Assembly (NCBI GenBank): GCA_024666565.1
Contig: CP088295.1
Coordinates: 186,001 to 250,000 of the forward strand
DNA length: 64,000 nt
Source: Svornostia abyssi
GTDB taxonomy: Bacteria > Actinomycetota > Thermoleophilia > Solirubrobacterales > Solirubrobacteraceae
Reading direction: 5' to 3'
Numbering within the stretch: position 1 is the stretch's first letter; each line of letters starts with the position of its first letter. Of this stretch, positions 9,899 to 19,154 are shown piece by piece. A model generated the notes under the pieces. The model was not told the origin of the DNA. It did not search any database and saw nothing but the letters and a program-made list of their open reading frames with translations. The position numbers and the translations under genes were made by a program.

Positions 9899-10860
9899 GC
9901 AAGGTCCTCGTCACCGGCGGCGCTGGCACGATCGGGCGCGCGGTCGTCAAGCGCCTGCTGCGCGACGGCGAGCACGAGGTGCGGGTCTCCGACCAGCGGA
10001 CCCCGCCTTCCTGGATGGACGGCAAGGTCGAGGTCCACACCGGCGATCTGCGTGACCAGGCGCAGGCCGACGCGGCCGCGGCCGGCTGCTCGCACGTCAT
10101 CCATCTCGCCGCGATCGTGGGCGGGATCGGGAACTTCCACAAGCTGCCGCTCACGCTCACCGACATGAACGCGGCGCTGTACACGACGACGATCGGCGCG
10201 GCGCTGAAGGCCGACGTCGACCGCTACACGTACGTGTCGTCGTCCATGGTCTTCGAGAACGCCACCGAGTACCCGACGACCGAGGACCACATCAAGACCT
10301 GCCCGGTCCCCACGAGCGCATACGGATTCAGCAAGCTCGCCGGCGAGGTCTGGGTCCGCGCGGCCAACGAGGAGCACGGCCTGCGCTACACGATCTGCCG
10401 CCCGTTCAACGCGTACGGCCCGGGTGAGATGCCCGAGGACGAGCCCGGCATCGCGCACATGGTTCCCGACGTCATCAAGAAGGTCCTGGCGGGGATGGAC
10501 CCGCTGCCGATCTTCGGCGACGGCACCCAGACCCGCACGATCACGCACACGGACGACATCGCCGACGGCATCGTCACCGCCACGTTCCACCCGGCCGCGG
10601 AAGGCGAGGCGTTCAACATCTCCGCCGCGCAGGAGCAGACGGTCAAGGAGATCGCCGCGGTCATCTGGGAGCAGTGCGGCAAGGACCCCGAGGCGCTCAC
10701 GTTCGAGCACCTGCCGACGTTCGCGGTGGACGTCGTGCGGCGCTGGCCGAGCGTCGAGAAGGCCAAGCGCGTGCTCGGCTGGGAGGCGCAGATCGGCGTG
10801 GAGCAGGGCATCGCCGACACGGTCGCCTGGCTGCGCGCGGAGCTCCCGGCCACGGCGTAG
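9895..10860 (+). CDS. NAD-dependent epimerase/dehydratase
   Basis: A 321-residue extended SDR sugar-nucleotide enzyme. The cofactor motif is 'VTGGAGTIGRAVV' near residue 6, the catalytic Ser lies in 'VSSSMVFENATEY', and Tyr143/Lys147 are in 'AYGFSKLAG'. 'RPFNAYGPGE' and 'TRTITHTDDIADGI' are standard for UDP-glucose epimerases and related enzymes. The insert 'VGGIGNFHKLP' near residues 75-85 resembles GDP-mannose 3,5-epimerase-type proteins; the exact substrate is open. The start overlaps the dehydrogenase stop (ATGA), so the two are translated together. Confidence 0.87.
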   Translation: MSKVLVTGGAGTIGRAVVKRLLRDGEHEVRVSDQRTPPSWMDGKVEVHTGDLRDQAQADAAAAGCSHVIHLAAIVGGIGNFHKLPLTLTDMNAALYTTTIGAALKADVDRYTYVSSSMVFENATEYPTTEDHIKTCPVPTSAYGFSKLAGEVWVRAANEEHGLRYTICRPFNAYGPGEMPEDEPGIAHMVPDVIKKVLAGMDPLPIFGDGTQTRTITHTDDIADGIVTATFHPAAEGEAFNISAAQEQTVKEIAAVIWEQCGKDPEALTFEHLPTFAVDVVRRWPSVEKAKRVLGWEAQIGVEQGIADTVAWLRAELPATA

Positions 10861-10864
10861 CCCG

Positions 10865-11320
10865 ATGGCGGGTCCGCAGCCCACCGTCTACACGATCGGC
10901 TACGAGAAGCTGCTGCCACCAGAGCTCGTCAACGAGCTCATGGTGGCCGACGTCCAGCGCGTCATCGACGTGCGCTACCGCCCCCAGTCACGCCGTGCGG
11001 GGATGAGCAAGACGCGGCTGGGCGAGACGCTGGCCGACCACCGGATCGCCTACGAGCACCGCCGCGAACTGGGCACGCCGCCGGACATCCGCCACGACTA
11101 CAAGTCCGGCCGGGTGGTCGAGGGTGCGGCGCGGTTCGCGCGGTACATCGAGGAGGAGCACGGCGACGCGCTGGACGCGCTGGCCGAGGAGCTCTGCACC
11201 GAGGGCGTGCCGACGACGGCGCTCATGTGCCTGGAGGACGACCCCGAGCACTGCCACCGGCGGATCCTCACCGACGCCTTGCAGCGGCGCCGGCCGGACC
11301 TGCGGGTGATCGACCTCTAG
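10865..11320 (+). CDS. DUF488 family protein
   Basis: A 151-residue DUF488 protein: it begins with the family's 'VYTIGYE' motif, has 'IDVRYRPQSRRAG' and ends with the conserved 'CLEDDPEHCHRRI', where the cysteine and histidines are the likely functional residues. The biochemical role of DUF488 is not established; members occur beside unrelated metabolic genes. It follows the epimerase gene by 4 nt, so it is probably co-transcribed, but nothing links it to glycan synthesis. Its stop TAG shares a CTAG with the stop of the convergent MFS gene (11317-11320). Confidence 0.85.
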   Translation: MAGPQPTVYTIGYEKLLPPELVNELMVADVQRVIDVRYRPQSRRAGMSKTRLGETLADHRIAYEHRRELGTPPDIRHDYKSGRVVEGAARFARYIEEEHGDALDALAEELCTEGVPTTALMCLEDDPEHCHRRILTDALQRRRPDLRVIDL

Positions 11321-12972
11321 GGCGCGCCTGGCGCGGCCTGCGTCGACAGCGGCTTGTCCGGCAGCCGCCGCGCCACCGGCACCGCGAGCAGCGCGAGGAT
11401 CGCCGCAAGGAAGATCGCGGTGCGCAGCCCGTCGAGCCGGGCTTCCTCGTAGATCGCCGTCGCCGAGTCCACCTCGGCGGGCGACAGCCCGGCGTCGGTG
11501 AGCTTCTGCTCGGCCTCGGCGGTCGTGATGATGTCCACGCCGCCGGCTGTGCCCTCGGCGAGCTGCTCGCGGACGTCCTTCGGCAGCGACGTGTCGACCG
11601 CCAGCCGGTCCTGCACGCCGGACGTCAGCCCGATGATGAGCACCGAGCCGATGAGCGCGGTGCCCAGCGACGCGCCGAGGTTCTGCGCCGTGCCCTGCAG
11701 CCCGCTGGCCGCGTTCGCCTCGTCGGACCCGACGGACGACATGATCACGTTGCCGATCTGGGAGAGCGCGAGCCCGATCCCGCCACCGGCGAGGAGCATC
11801 GCGACCGTGAACCGGACGCCGTTGAGCTCGGGCTGGATGGTCGCGAGCAGCACGATGATGCCGAGCAGCAGCACGCCCACGCCCGCGGTCACGATGGTCC
11901 GCGGCGCCACCTTGCCGCCGAGCCGGCCGCCGATGCCGGACAGAACGATGAGCGCAAGCGACAGCGGCAGCAGGCGGACGCCCGTCTCGAGCGCATCCAG
12001 GCCCAGGACGACCTGCAGGTAGACCGGCAGGATGAAGAACGTGCCCGCGAGGATCGTCTGCTGGGTGGCCATCATGCCGAGGCCGTTCTGCAGCGGGCCG
12101 ATGCGCAGGATCGCCGGGTCGAGCAGCGGGTCGCGGCCCTCCGCGGCGAGCTTGGACTCGTAGCGGAGGAACCCGGCGATGACGAACAGGCCCGCGGCGA
12201 TCATGAACGGCACGACGGAGAAGCCGAACGGCGTGATCTCCGTGCCGCCGATCGTGAGCGCGCCCGACGGCTGGACCCACCCCCATTCCCCCGTCTTCAG
12301 AATGGCGAAGACGACGAGGCCCAGGCCGACCGCCGACAGCACCGCGCCGACGTAGTCCATGCGCACCTTGTGGTCCGACCGCGGCGCGTCGCCGATCCGG
12401 TTGAGCACCAGCAGGACGAGCACCACGACCACGCTCTCCGCGGCGAAGACGTAGCGCCAGCTGAACTCCGTCGTCGCGAAGCCGCCGATGAGCGGGCCGA
12501 GGCCCGCGCCCGCGCCCATCGCCGCGGCGAGGATGCCGTAGGCCAGCGCCCGCTGGGCGCCGCTGTAGTTCGCCACGATGAGCGTCGCCAGCGCGGGGAT
12601 GACGAGCACCGCGCCGAAGCCCTCGATGAACGACCAGCCGATGTACAGCACGGTCATGTTCGGGCTGATCGCGGTGATGAACGAGCCCGTGCCGTACACC
12701 ACGAGGCCCACGCCGAGGATCTTCCGCCGGCCGAACAGGTCGCCCATGCGGCTGCCGGTCAGCATGAACGCCGCCATCACGAGGGTGTAGAGCGTGATCG
12801 CCGCCTGGACCGACGTGATCGTCGTGTCGAGGTCGATGACGATCTGGCTGATCGCCACGTTCATCACCGTGGTGTCGAGCACCATGATGAACTGCGCCGC
12901 CGCCAGGACGGCGATCGGCAGCATGCTCGCCTTCGGCGCGGGCGCGGCTACGGATCCGGCGTCGACGCCCAC
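11317..12972 (-). CDS. MFS drug/proton antiporter, DHA2 (EmrB/QacA) family
   Basis: A 551-residue, 14-helix transporter, probably exporting a drug or metabolite with proton exchange. It has DHA2 motif D in 'FIMVLDTTVMNVAIS' in helix 1, motif A in 'GSRMGDLFGRRKILG' between helices 2 and 3, and 'GPLIGGFATTEFSWRYVF' (motif C region) in helix 5. A roughly 55-residue periplasmic insert (TSGVQDRL to SATAIYEEA) precedes the last helix, as is usual for this family. The ATG at 12972 overlaps the upstream epimerase gene by 25 nt; the methionine at 12924 is an alternative that leaves a 23-nt gap. It forms an operon with that epimerase gene, but a functional link is not apparent. Confidence 0.9.
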   Translation of the reverse strand: MGVDAGSVAAPAPKASMLPIAVLAAAQFIMVLDTTVMNVAISQIVIDLDTTITSVQAAITLYTLVMAAFMLTGSRMGDLFGRRKILGVGLVVYGTGSFITAISPNMTVLYIGWSFIEGFGAVLVIPALATLIVANYSGAQRALAYGILAAAMGAGAGLGPLIGGFATTEFSWRYVFAAESVVVVLVLLVLNRIGDAPRSDHKVRMDYVGAVLSAVGLGLVVFAILKTGEWGWVQPSGALTIGGTEITPFGFSVVPFMIAAGLFVIAGFLRYESKLAAEGRDPLLDPAILRIGPLQNGLGMMATQQTILAGTFFILPVYLQVVLGLDALETGVRLLPLSLALIVLSGIGGRLGGKVAPRTIVTAGVGVLLLGIIVLLATIQPELNGVRFTVAMLLAGGGIGLALSQIGNVIMSSVGSDEANAASGLQGTAQNLGASLGTALIGSVLIIGLTSGVQDRLAVDTSLPKDVREQLAEGTAGGVDIITTAEAEQKLTDAGLSPAEVDSATAIYEEARLDGLRTAIFLAAILALLAVPVARRLPDKPLSTQAAPGAP

Positions 12973-13880
12973 GTCTTCTCCAGCCCCTCGGCGATGGCCG
13001 TCGCGGGCGTCCAGCCCAGGGCGTCGCCCGCGCGGGTCACCGCGAGGCAGGAGCGGTCGAGCTCCCCGAGGCGGGCCGGCGCGAACTCCGGGTCGCCGCC
13101 GATGCCCGACAGGTCGGTGAGGATGCGGACGAGCGTCAGGACCGACGTCTCTTCCTCGGTGCCGAGGTTGATCGGGTCCGTCTCGCTGCTCTGCGCCGCG
13201 GCGATGATCGCCTGCACGAGATCACCGACGTAGATGTAGTCGCGGGTCTGCTCGCCGGTGCCGAAGATCTTCGGGCGCTCGCCCTGCTTGAGCTTGCCGC
13301 AGAAGATCGCGATGACCCCCGCCTCGCCGTGCGGGTCCTGGCGCGGGCCGTAGACGTTGCCGAAGCGCAGGGCGATCGAGGAGAGCCCGTACAGGCGGTG
13401 GAACAGGCCGAGGTACTGCTCGGCGCAGAACTTGCTCTGCCCGTACGCCGACATCGGCAGGCACGGCTCGGTCTCGGGGGTCGGGATGAGCTCCGTGTCC
13501 CCGTAGATCGCGCCGCCGGTCGAGGAGAAGACGACGCGCTGCACACCGTGCAGACGCCCCGCCTCGAGCACGTTGACCGTCCCCTCGACGTTCTTGCGCG
13601 CGTCGAGGGCCGGCTGCTCGAGCGAGACGCGGACGTCCATCTGCGCCGCGAGGTGGAAGACCCACTCGGGACGATGCTTCGCGACCACCGACGTGACGTG
13701 CTCGCCGTCGCGGATGTCGCCGATCTCCAGGATCGCGCCGCGCGCCATCGCCTGTTCGAGGTTCGCTTCCTTGCCGCTGGAGAGGTCGTCGAGGATGACG
13801 ACCTCATGGCCGGCATCGAGGAGGGCGTCCACAAGGTTCGAGCCGATGAAGCCGGCGCCGCCGGTCACGAGAGTCCGCAT
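12948..13880 (-). CDS. NAD-dependent sugar epimerase (UDP-glucose 4-epimerase type)
   Basis: A 310-residue extended SDR epimerase, probably interconverting UDP-glucose/UDP-galactose or UDP-GlcNAc/GalNAc. Evidence: 'TLVTGGAGFIGSNLVDALL' at the N-terminus, 'DDLSSGKEANL', 'FHLAAQMDVRVSLEQP', the catalytic Ser in 'FSSTGGAIYG', Tyr/Lys in 'SAYGQSKFCAE', and 'FGNVYGPRQDPHGEAGV', which is strongly GalE-like. The ATG at 13880 starts directly at the fold; a longer upstream reading has no similarity and is discarded. It is divergent from the small membrane protein gene at 13949 with a 68-nt shared promoter region. Confidence 0.9.
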   Translation of the reverse strand: MRTLVTGGAGFIGSNLVDALLDAGHEVVILDDLSSGKEANLEQAMARGAILEIGDIRDGEHVTSVVAKHRPEWVFHLAAQMDVRVSLEQPALDARKNVEGTVNVLEAGRLHGVQRVVFSSTGGAIYGDTELIPTPETEPCLPMSAYGQSKFCAEQYLGLFHRLYGLSSIALRFGNVYGPRQDPHGEAGVIAIFCGKLKQGERPKIFGTGEQTRDYIYVGDLVQAIIAAAQSSETDPINLGTEEETSVLTLVRILTDLSGIGGDPEFAPARLGELDRSCLAVTRAGDALGWTPATAIAEGLEKTWASTPDP

Positions 13881-13948
13881 GAGTCGCGGGAGTGTAAACC
13901 GCCCAGGTGGGGTACGCCCGTACGGACCCCGATTCCCAGGAGGTGCCC

Positions 13949-14263
13949 ATGGCACGCTCATTCCGCCGCAAGGCTTCCAAGGCCCAGCGGGCCCGCGGGG
14001 TGGTCACCACGATCGCCGCGTTCCGTCTGTTCGGCCTCCGCCGCATCATGGCCGTGGCCGGCGCCGGCGCGCTCGTGGCGACCGTGCTGATCGCCAAGCG
14101 CCGCAGCAGCAGCGCGCCCGCCCCCGTGCCCGGCGCCCCGCCGACGGAGGCCTCGGCGCCCACGCCGCCACAGAACGGCGCGACCGCCTCGCTCGAGGAC
14201 GCCGCCGAGCAGGCCCGGGCCGCCGCGGCGTCCCTCGCCCCGCAGGGCGGCGGCGCAGCGTGA
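13949..14263 (+). CDS. Small single-pass membrane protein of unknown function
   Basis: A 104-residue protein with no family I recognise. It has a basic N-terminus ('MARSFRRKASKAQRARG'), one TM helix at about residues 32-48 ('IMAVAGAGALVATVLIA') followed by positive residues, and a Pro/Ala/Gly-rich C-terminal tail of low complexity. A strong ribosome-binding site, AGGAGGT at 13938-13944, lies 4 nt before ATG 13949 and clearly decides this start over an earlier in-frame ATG. The stop is 1 nt from the stop of the convergent gene at 14265-15155. Confidence 0.75.
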   Translation: MARSFRRKASKAQRARGVVTTIAAFRLFGLRRIMAVAGAGALVATVLIAKRRSSSAPAPVPGAPPTEASAPTPPQNGATASLEDAAEQARAAAASLAPQGGGAA

Positions 14264-14264
14264 G

Positions 14265-15155
14265 CTACGCGAGCCGCGCGCGGTAGAACGCCAGCGCGGC
14301 CTCGCGCTGGTCGGGGGCGTCGAGGATCGCGCGCAGCGGCGCGGACTCGTAGCCCTCGCTGGCCCAGGGCGTCACGTACAGGTACGGCTCGGGCGTCTCG
14401 TCGTCACCGGGAGAGATCCCGTAGCCGGCGCGGCGCCCGGCGGCCTCGTCGCCGATCTCGACGGCGAGGTCGAAGTGCTCGGGCCAGAGCTGGACCCGGC
14501 TGGGCTCGCTGCCCGCGGGCGCCTCGGCGCGCAGCTGCTCGAGGACCGACGTGCCGAAGCCGTACATGTCGCCCAGCCAGCGGCTGGCGGCCACGTCGAC
14601 GTCCAGAGGAGAGCTGTCGTACGCGGCGTCCTGCCGCGTGAGGTCGAAGCCGACGAACTCCGCCGCGTCCTTCAGCGTCACGAGGCGCCCCTGCTGCTCG
14701 CGCCCGCCGATCTGCACCGTCAGGACGTCCCCGGCGACGCGGATCTGCACGTCGTTGCCGAAGTACGGCGTCCCGAAGCCGCCACGCGTCCAGCGCAGGC
14801 CGATCTTGCCGTTCGCCCGCTGGCGCGTGGGGGAGATGACGTGCTCGGCCAGGCGGTGCAGCGCGACCCGGGTCGACGCGAGCCCGTCGGGCGGCGGCGC
14901 GAGCCGCGGGTACGCCGCCAGCCAGCGCTCGGCCGCCCAGGGCGCGAGCTCCGGGTCCTCGGCGACGAGGTCCTCCCACGTCGTATCCCCCGTGCCGACG
15001 GGGGAGACGACCGGCAGACCGTCCTGCGTCTCGCCCCGGGCGACGGGATCGTCGGCGAACCAGGGTGCCGTCTTGACGCTCGGCGGCGACGGCTCGAGCA
15101 CGCGCGGGTCATAGCGCCCGCCCAGTCGTTCGAAAGCCTCGGCGCGCGGGTTCAC
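14265..15155 (-). CDS. Conserved hypothetical protein
   Basis: A 296-residue soluble protein. No signal peptide or TM helix is visible. The middle holds a conserved-looking segment with 'ALHRLAEHVISPTRQ', 'GKIGLRWTRGGFGTPYFG' and 'FVGFDLTRQDAAYDSSP', which recalls uncharacterised actinobacterial proteins, but I cannot name the family or a function. The GTG start at 15155 overlaps the stop of the upstream GT4 gene (GTGA, 15152-15155), so it is translationally coupled to a glycosyltransferase. The coupling is the only clue to a role. Confidence 0.75.
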   Translation of the reverse strand: MNPRAEAFERLGGRYDPRVLEPSPPSVKTAPWFADDPVARGETQDGLPVVSPVGTGDTTWEDLVAEDPELAPWAAERWLAAYPRLAPPPDGLASTRVALHRLAEHVISPTRQRANGKIGLRWTRGGFGTPYFGNDVQIRVAGDVLTVQIGGREQQGRLVTLKDAAEFVGFDLTRQDAAYDSSPLDVDVAASRWLGDMYGFGTSVLEQLRAEAPAGSEPSRVQLWPEHFDLAVEIGDEAAGRRAGYGISPGDDETPEPYLYVTPWASEGYESAPLRAILDAPDQREAALAFYRARLA

Positions 15156-16297
15156 ACCGGTGATTCAACCTGACCGGACGGTCGGCCGTCGATGCCGTAC
15201 GCGTGGGCAAGCTGCTCGGCCACGACCTCGGGAGCCGCGACGGACCGCACGCGCGCCAGGTCCGCGTCGCCCGCGTCGGCGTTCGCGTACCGCGCGGACG
15301 CGGTCGCCGCGAGCGCGTCGGGATCCCCGGCCGGGACCTGGGCACCGGGCGCAAGGAGCTCCGGCAGCGCGCCGACGGCACTGCCGACGACCGGGACACC
15401 GGCGGCCATCGCCTCGGCGGCGGCCAGCCCGAACGTCTCGGCCGAGCGCGAGGGCACGAGCGCCAGCGCGGCCCCGGCTCGCAGCCGGGCGACCTCGGCG
15501 GGCGACACCGCCCCCAGGAACGTCACGTCCGCCCCCGCGGCGGCGCGCTCCAGGTCGGCACGCTGCTCGCCGTCCCCCGCGATCACGAGGGGGATCGCCG
15601 CCCGGCGACATGCCTCGATCGCGATGTCCACGCCCTTCTCCGGCGACAGCCGCGACGCGACGAGCGCGTACGTGCCGTCCGCCGCCGCCGACCGTTCCGC
15701 GGTGGGCGCGACGGGATGCCCGACGACGTGCACCGGCACGTCGCCGAGCGGTGCGCCGAGGTCGCGCAGCCGCCGGAGCGCAAAGGCGCTGGGAACGACG
15801 ATGGCGTCGGCGTGCGCCACGGTGCGCCGCTGCCACAGCGCGAGGCCCGCCCCGTAGGCGAGCGCCTCGGCCCGTGTGCCGCGGCAGGTGCGGCGGATGC
15901 CGGGCCGCGTGTCCCGGCCGTGGCAGCGCGTGCACTCCTCCCCGTCGGTGAAGCACACCCCGACCGCGCAGACGAGGCGGTAGTTGTGCAACTGCAGCAC
16001 CGTGCGCGCGCCGGCCTCCTGGGCGGCGGCCAGCGCGCGCCAGCCGTACGTCGGCAGCAGGTTGTGGGCGTGCACGACCCGCGCTCCCGATGACCGCACC
16101 GCCGCTGCGACCTCGCCGGGGTGGGTCCCGCCACGCAGCAGCCCGGCCGCCGCCGCAGGGCCTGCGAGCGTTCCGGAATCGCGCTCGAGCAGGTCCTCGT
16201 CCTCGCCGAGCCGGTCGCGCACGAGCGCGCGGAGCGCCGCGACGGCGCGCTCCTCGCCGCCGGTCGTCCGGTATCGGTGGTGCAGGAAGAGGATCAT
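15152..16297 (-). CDS. Glycosyltransferase family 4
   Basis: A 381-residue GT-B glycosyltransferase. The N-terminus 'MILFLHHRYRTTGGEERAV' is the canonical GT4 opening. The middle contains a cysteine cluster ('CAVGVCFTDGEECTRCHG', near 135-150) seen in some GT4 enzymes, where it may bind zinc. The C-terminal half has 'ASRLSPEKGVDIAIEA' and the EX7E motif in 'ETFGLAAAEAM'. Its ATG at 16297 overlaps, on the other strand, the ATG of the divergent GT2 gene at 16296, so each promoter must lie inside the other gene. It forms a two-gene operon with the downstream hypothetical gene. Confidence 0.9.
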   Translation of the reverse strand: MILFLHHRYRTTGGEERAVAALRALVRDRLGEDEDLLERDSGTLAGPAAAAGLLRGGTHPGEVAAAVRSSGARVVHAHNLLPTYGWRALAAAQEAGARTVLQLHNYRLVCAVGVCFTDGEECTRCHGRDTRPGIRRTCRGTRAEALAYGAGLALWQRRTVAHADAIVVPSAFALRRLRDLGAPLGDVPVHVVGHPVAPTAERSAAADGTYALVASRLSPEKGVDIAIEACRRAAIPLVIAGDGEQRADLERAAAGADVTFLGAVSPAEVARLRAGAALALVPSRSAETFGLAAAEAMAAGVPVVGSAVGALPELLAPGAQVPAGDPDALAATASARYANADAGDADLARVRSVAAPEVVAEQLAHAYGIDGRPSGQVESPV

Positions 16298-17978
16298 GTT
16301 GCGCCCGAACCGTATGGCCCCGACCGCATCCATCATCGTCCCCACGCAGGACCGCCCGGAGTACCTGGAGGTCGCGCTGCGCTCGATCACCCCCCAGGCG
16401 ACCGTCGCCGGGGCCGAGGTGATCGTCGTCGACGACGGCCCGTCCGCGGCGACACGCGCGGTCGCCGAGCGCCACGGCGCGCGGTACGTCGCCCGTACCG
16501 CCCCGCACGGGCTGAACGCCGCGCGCAACGCGGGGGTCGACGCCGCGGCGTCCGAGCTGCTCGTGTTCGCCGACGACGACGTCGACGTCCACCCCGGCTG
16601 GCTCGATGCCCTCATCACCGCGCATGCCGTCGCCGGGGACGACGTCGGCGCGTTCACGGGCCCCATCACGCCCCGCTTCGAGGACCACCGCTTCCACACG
16701 TGCGGCCGCGAGGGGCCGCCGGTCACGTTTCTCGACCTCGGCCGTGACGACACGGACGCCGACCACGCGTGGGGGGCGAACATGACCGTGCGGCGGGCGA
16801 CCGTGGAGCGGATCGGGCGCTTCGACGAGGCCCTGAACTTCGGGGCGGGCGACGAGCAGGAGTGGCAGGACCGGCTGCGGGCGGCCGGGCTGCGCATCCG
16901 ATACGTCGCCGCGGCCGGCCTCGACCACCGCCGCGCGGGCGACGATGCGCGCCTGCGCTCGCTCGTCCGTTCGGCGTTCCGCCGCGGCCGGTCGACCCGC
17001 CGCTGGGACGCCTGGCGCGGCGCCGCCCCGACCGCCGCCACCGAACTGCGCACGCTCGCCGGCTGCCTCTGGCACACCGTGCGTCGCGCCTGCTGGATGA
17101 ACGGCCCCGTCATGGCGGCGCACAGCCTCGGGCGTCTGCGCGAGGCGCTCGACCCCCAGCCACCGCCGGCCCGCCCCGGCGTCGACGACTTCCTCGCGGG
17201 CCGGAGCGGGCACGTCGCCGGCCGGCGCGCGACCGTCCTGCGGGCCGCCGACGTGGTCCTCGACCTCGCCGCCACACCCACCCGGCACCGCCTGGACCGC
17301 GCGGCCGCCGCCGGGCCGCGCCGCCGCGTCCACGTCGTCGCCATCGACCGCCCGGGCAGCGCGCTCGGCGCCGCGCTCGACGAGCTGCGGCGCTCCCGCC
17401 ACGACGTCCGCGTCCACCCCGGGCCGTTGCGCCAGGGGGTGGGGAAGTTCGCGCGCGTGGCGGAGCTCCTGGCCGAGCACCCGCCCGGGGACGCCGACTG
17501 GCTCGTCGTCCTCGACGACGACGTCGTGCTCCCTTCCGGCTTCCTGGACCGCTTCGTCGCGTGCGCCGAGGCCGCGGACCTCCGGCTCGCCCAGCCCGCC
17601 CACCGCCTGCACTCGCACGCCGCGTGGCCGGTGACCCGCCGCGCCGTGGACCCGCGCTCGGCCGTGCGGGAGACCCGGTTCGTCGAGATCGGCCCGATCA
17701 CGGCATTCCGGGCCGACACCCTCGGCGTGCTCCTGCCCTTCCCCGAGCTGCGTATGGGCTGGGGCCTGGACGTCCACTGGGGCGCGGTGGCCCGTGAGCA
17801 CCGCTGGCGCGTCGGGGTCGTCGACGCGACCCCGATCCTGCACCTCGCGCCCGTCGCCGCCGACTACGACCGCGAGGGCGCCGCCGGCGAGGCCCGCGCG
17901 TTCCTCGCCGATCGCCCGTACGTCACCCGTGGCGAGGCCGGCTGGTCCCGGCCGCTGGAGGTCGAGCGCAGCCGATGA
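16296..17978 (+). CDS. Two-domain glycosyltransferase (GT2 fused to a second GT-A-like domain)
   Basis: A 560-residue protein, about twice the usual GT2 length. Residues 1 to about 260 form a family 2 domain: 'SIIVPTQDRPEYLEVALRSI', 'IVVDDGPS', 'GLNAARNAGVDAA', the metal-binding 'FADDDVDVHPGW' and 'FDEALNFGAGDEQEW'. After a linker, residues from about 345 to the end look like a second GT-A fold with 'WLVVLDDDVVLPSGFLDRF' and 'ELRMGWGLDVHWG', similar to DUF707-type glycosyltransferases. One protein may therefore add two sugars. ATG 16296 is favoured over Met at 16314 because AGGAAGAGG lies just upstream. It heads the rightward operon to 22909. Confidence 0.87.
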   Translation: MLRPNRMAPTASIIVPTQDRPEYLEVALRSITPQATVAGAEVIVVDDGPSAATRAVAERHGARYVARTAPHGLNAARNAGVDAAASELLVFADDDVDVHPGWLDALITAHAVAGDDVGAFTGPITPRFEDHRFHTCGREGPPVTFLDLGRDDTDADHAWGANMTVRRATVERIGRFDEALNFGAGDEQEWQDRLRAAGLRIRYVAAAGLDHRRAGDDARLRSLVRSAFRRGRSTRRWDAWRGAAPTAATELRTLAGCLWHTVRRACWMNGPVMAAHSLGRLREALDPQPPPARPGVDDFLAGRSGHVAGRRATVLRAADVVLDLAATPTRHRLDRAAAAGPRRRVHVVAIDRPGSALGAALDELRRSRHDVRVHPGPLRQGVGKFARVAELLAEHPPGDADWLVVLDDDVVLPSGFLDRFVACAEAADLRLAQPAHRLHSHAAWPVTRRAVDPRSAVRETRFVEIGPITAFRADTLGVLLPFPELRMGWGLDVHWGAVAREHRWRVGVVDATPILHLAPVAADYDREGAAGEARAFLADRPYVTRGEAGWSRPLEVERSR

Positions 17979-19154
17979 AGATCGCCGTCGTCGCCGAGTT
18001 CTACCCCCCGCGCCTCCGACCCCGTGCTCGGGATCTGGTCGCACCGCCAGGCGTTGGCGGCGCGTGACGCGGGCGCGGAGGTCGAGGTGCTGGTGCTGCA
18101 CCGCCCCGTCCCCCCGCGCGCAGCGCTGGACGAGGGCCCGCGCGCCGCCGCCCGGGCCGCCGCGACCATGCTGCGCCAGCCCTGGACCGAGGAGCGCGAC
18201 GGCCTCCAGGTGCGGTACGTCCCCTTCGTGAGCCCCCCGAGGCCGAGTGGGTACGGGTCGTGGGGTGCGTGGGCCGCGCCACCCCTGGCGCTGGCGCTGC
18301 GCGCGCTGCGCCGGCGCTTTGCCTTCGACCTCGTCCACGCCCACAACGCCGTGCCCGCCGGCGACGCCGTCCGCCGCGCCGGGCTCCGCGTCCCGTTCGT
18401 GACGTCCGTGCACGGCGGGGATGTCCTCTACACCGCCCGCCAGTCCGAGGCGGGCGCGCAGGCCGTGCGTAGCGCATTCGCCGCGAGCAGACTTGTGCTG
18501 GCGAATAGCAGCGGGATCGCACAGACCTGTCTGGAACTCGGCGCGACCCGGACGCGCGTCGTGCACCTGGGCACAGACCTCCCCGAGGAGCCGACCGGGC
18601 GGACCGGCGACCCCGTCCTCGTCACGGTTGCACACCTCGTGCCGCGCAAGCGCCACGGCGACGTCCTGCGCGCGATGTGGTCGCTGCGCGACCGCTGGCC
18701 CCACCTGCGGTACGTCATCATCGGCGACGGGCCCGAGCGCGGTGCGCTGGAGCGGCTCGCCGCCGAGCTGGGCATCGCCGACCGCGTCGGCTTCACCGGG
18801 CAGCTGCCCCATTCCGACGCGATGCGGGAGTTGTGGCGCGGGACGCTGCTCGTCATGCCGTCGGTGGACGAGGCGTTCGGGGTCGCCTACGTCGAGGCGA
18901 TGGCCGGCGGCGTCCCCGCGGTCGCCGCCATCGGCGAGCCGGGCCCGAAGGACATCGCCACCGCGGGGCCCGGGATGGTTCTCGTTCCTCCCGGCGACGT
19001 CGAGCGGCTCGCGGCCGAGCTCCACGACCTGCTCGAAGATTCGCGGGCGCTGCGGGACCTCTCCACCCAGGCGCGGCAGACCGCCGAGCGATCGTTCTCC
19101 TGGGACGCGTGCGGGCGCGCGACGGTCGCGGCGTACGAGGAGGCGCTGGCGTGA
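17975..19154 (+). CDS. Glycosyltransferase family 4 (single-base frameshift near the start)
   Basis: A GT4 enzyme of about 392 residues when repaired. ATG 17975 overlaps the previous stop (ATGA) and encodes 'MKIAVVAEFYP'. Then the frame breaks in a six-C run at 18004-18009. Removing one C continues the text as 'RASDPVLGIWSHRQAL', the expected GT4 N-terminus. As written, the intact part begins only at GTG 18024 (376 codons). The rest is normal: 'VHAHNAVPAGDAVR', 'TSVHGGDVLYTAR', 'VTVAHLVPRKRHGDVL' and the EX7E motif in 'EAFGVAYVEAM'. I think the extra C is a sequencing error, because no other damage is present. Confidence 0.85.

Noticed and set aside
11227..13233. A 668-residue + strand frame opposite the MFS gene
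   Set aside because: Shadow of the MFS and epimerase genes, with repetitive His/Arg/Asp composition.
15165..19025. A 1286-residue open frame on the - strand
   Set aside because: It crosses several well-supported glycosyltransferase genes in other frames and shows no coherent protein features.
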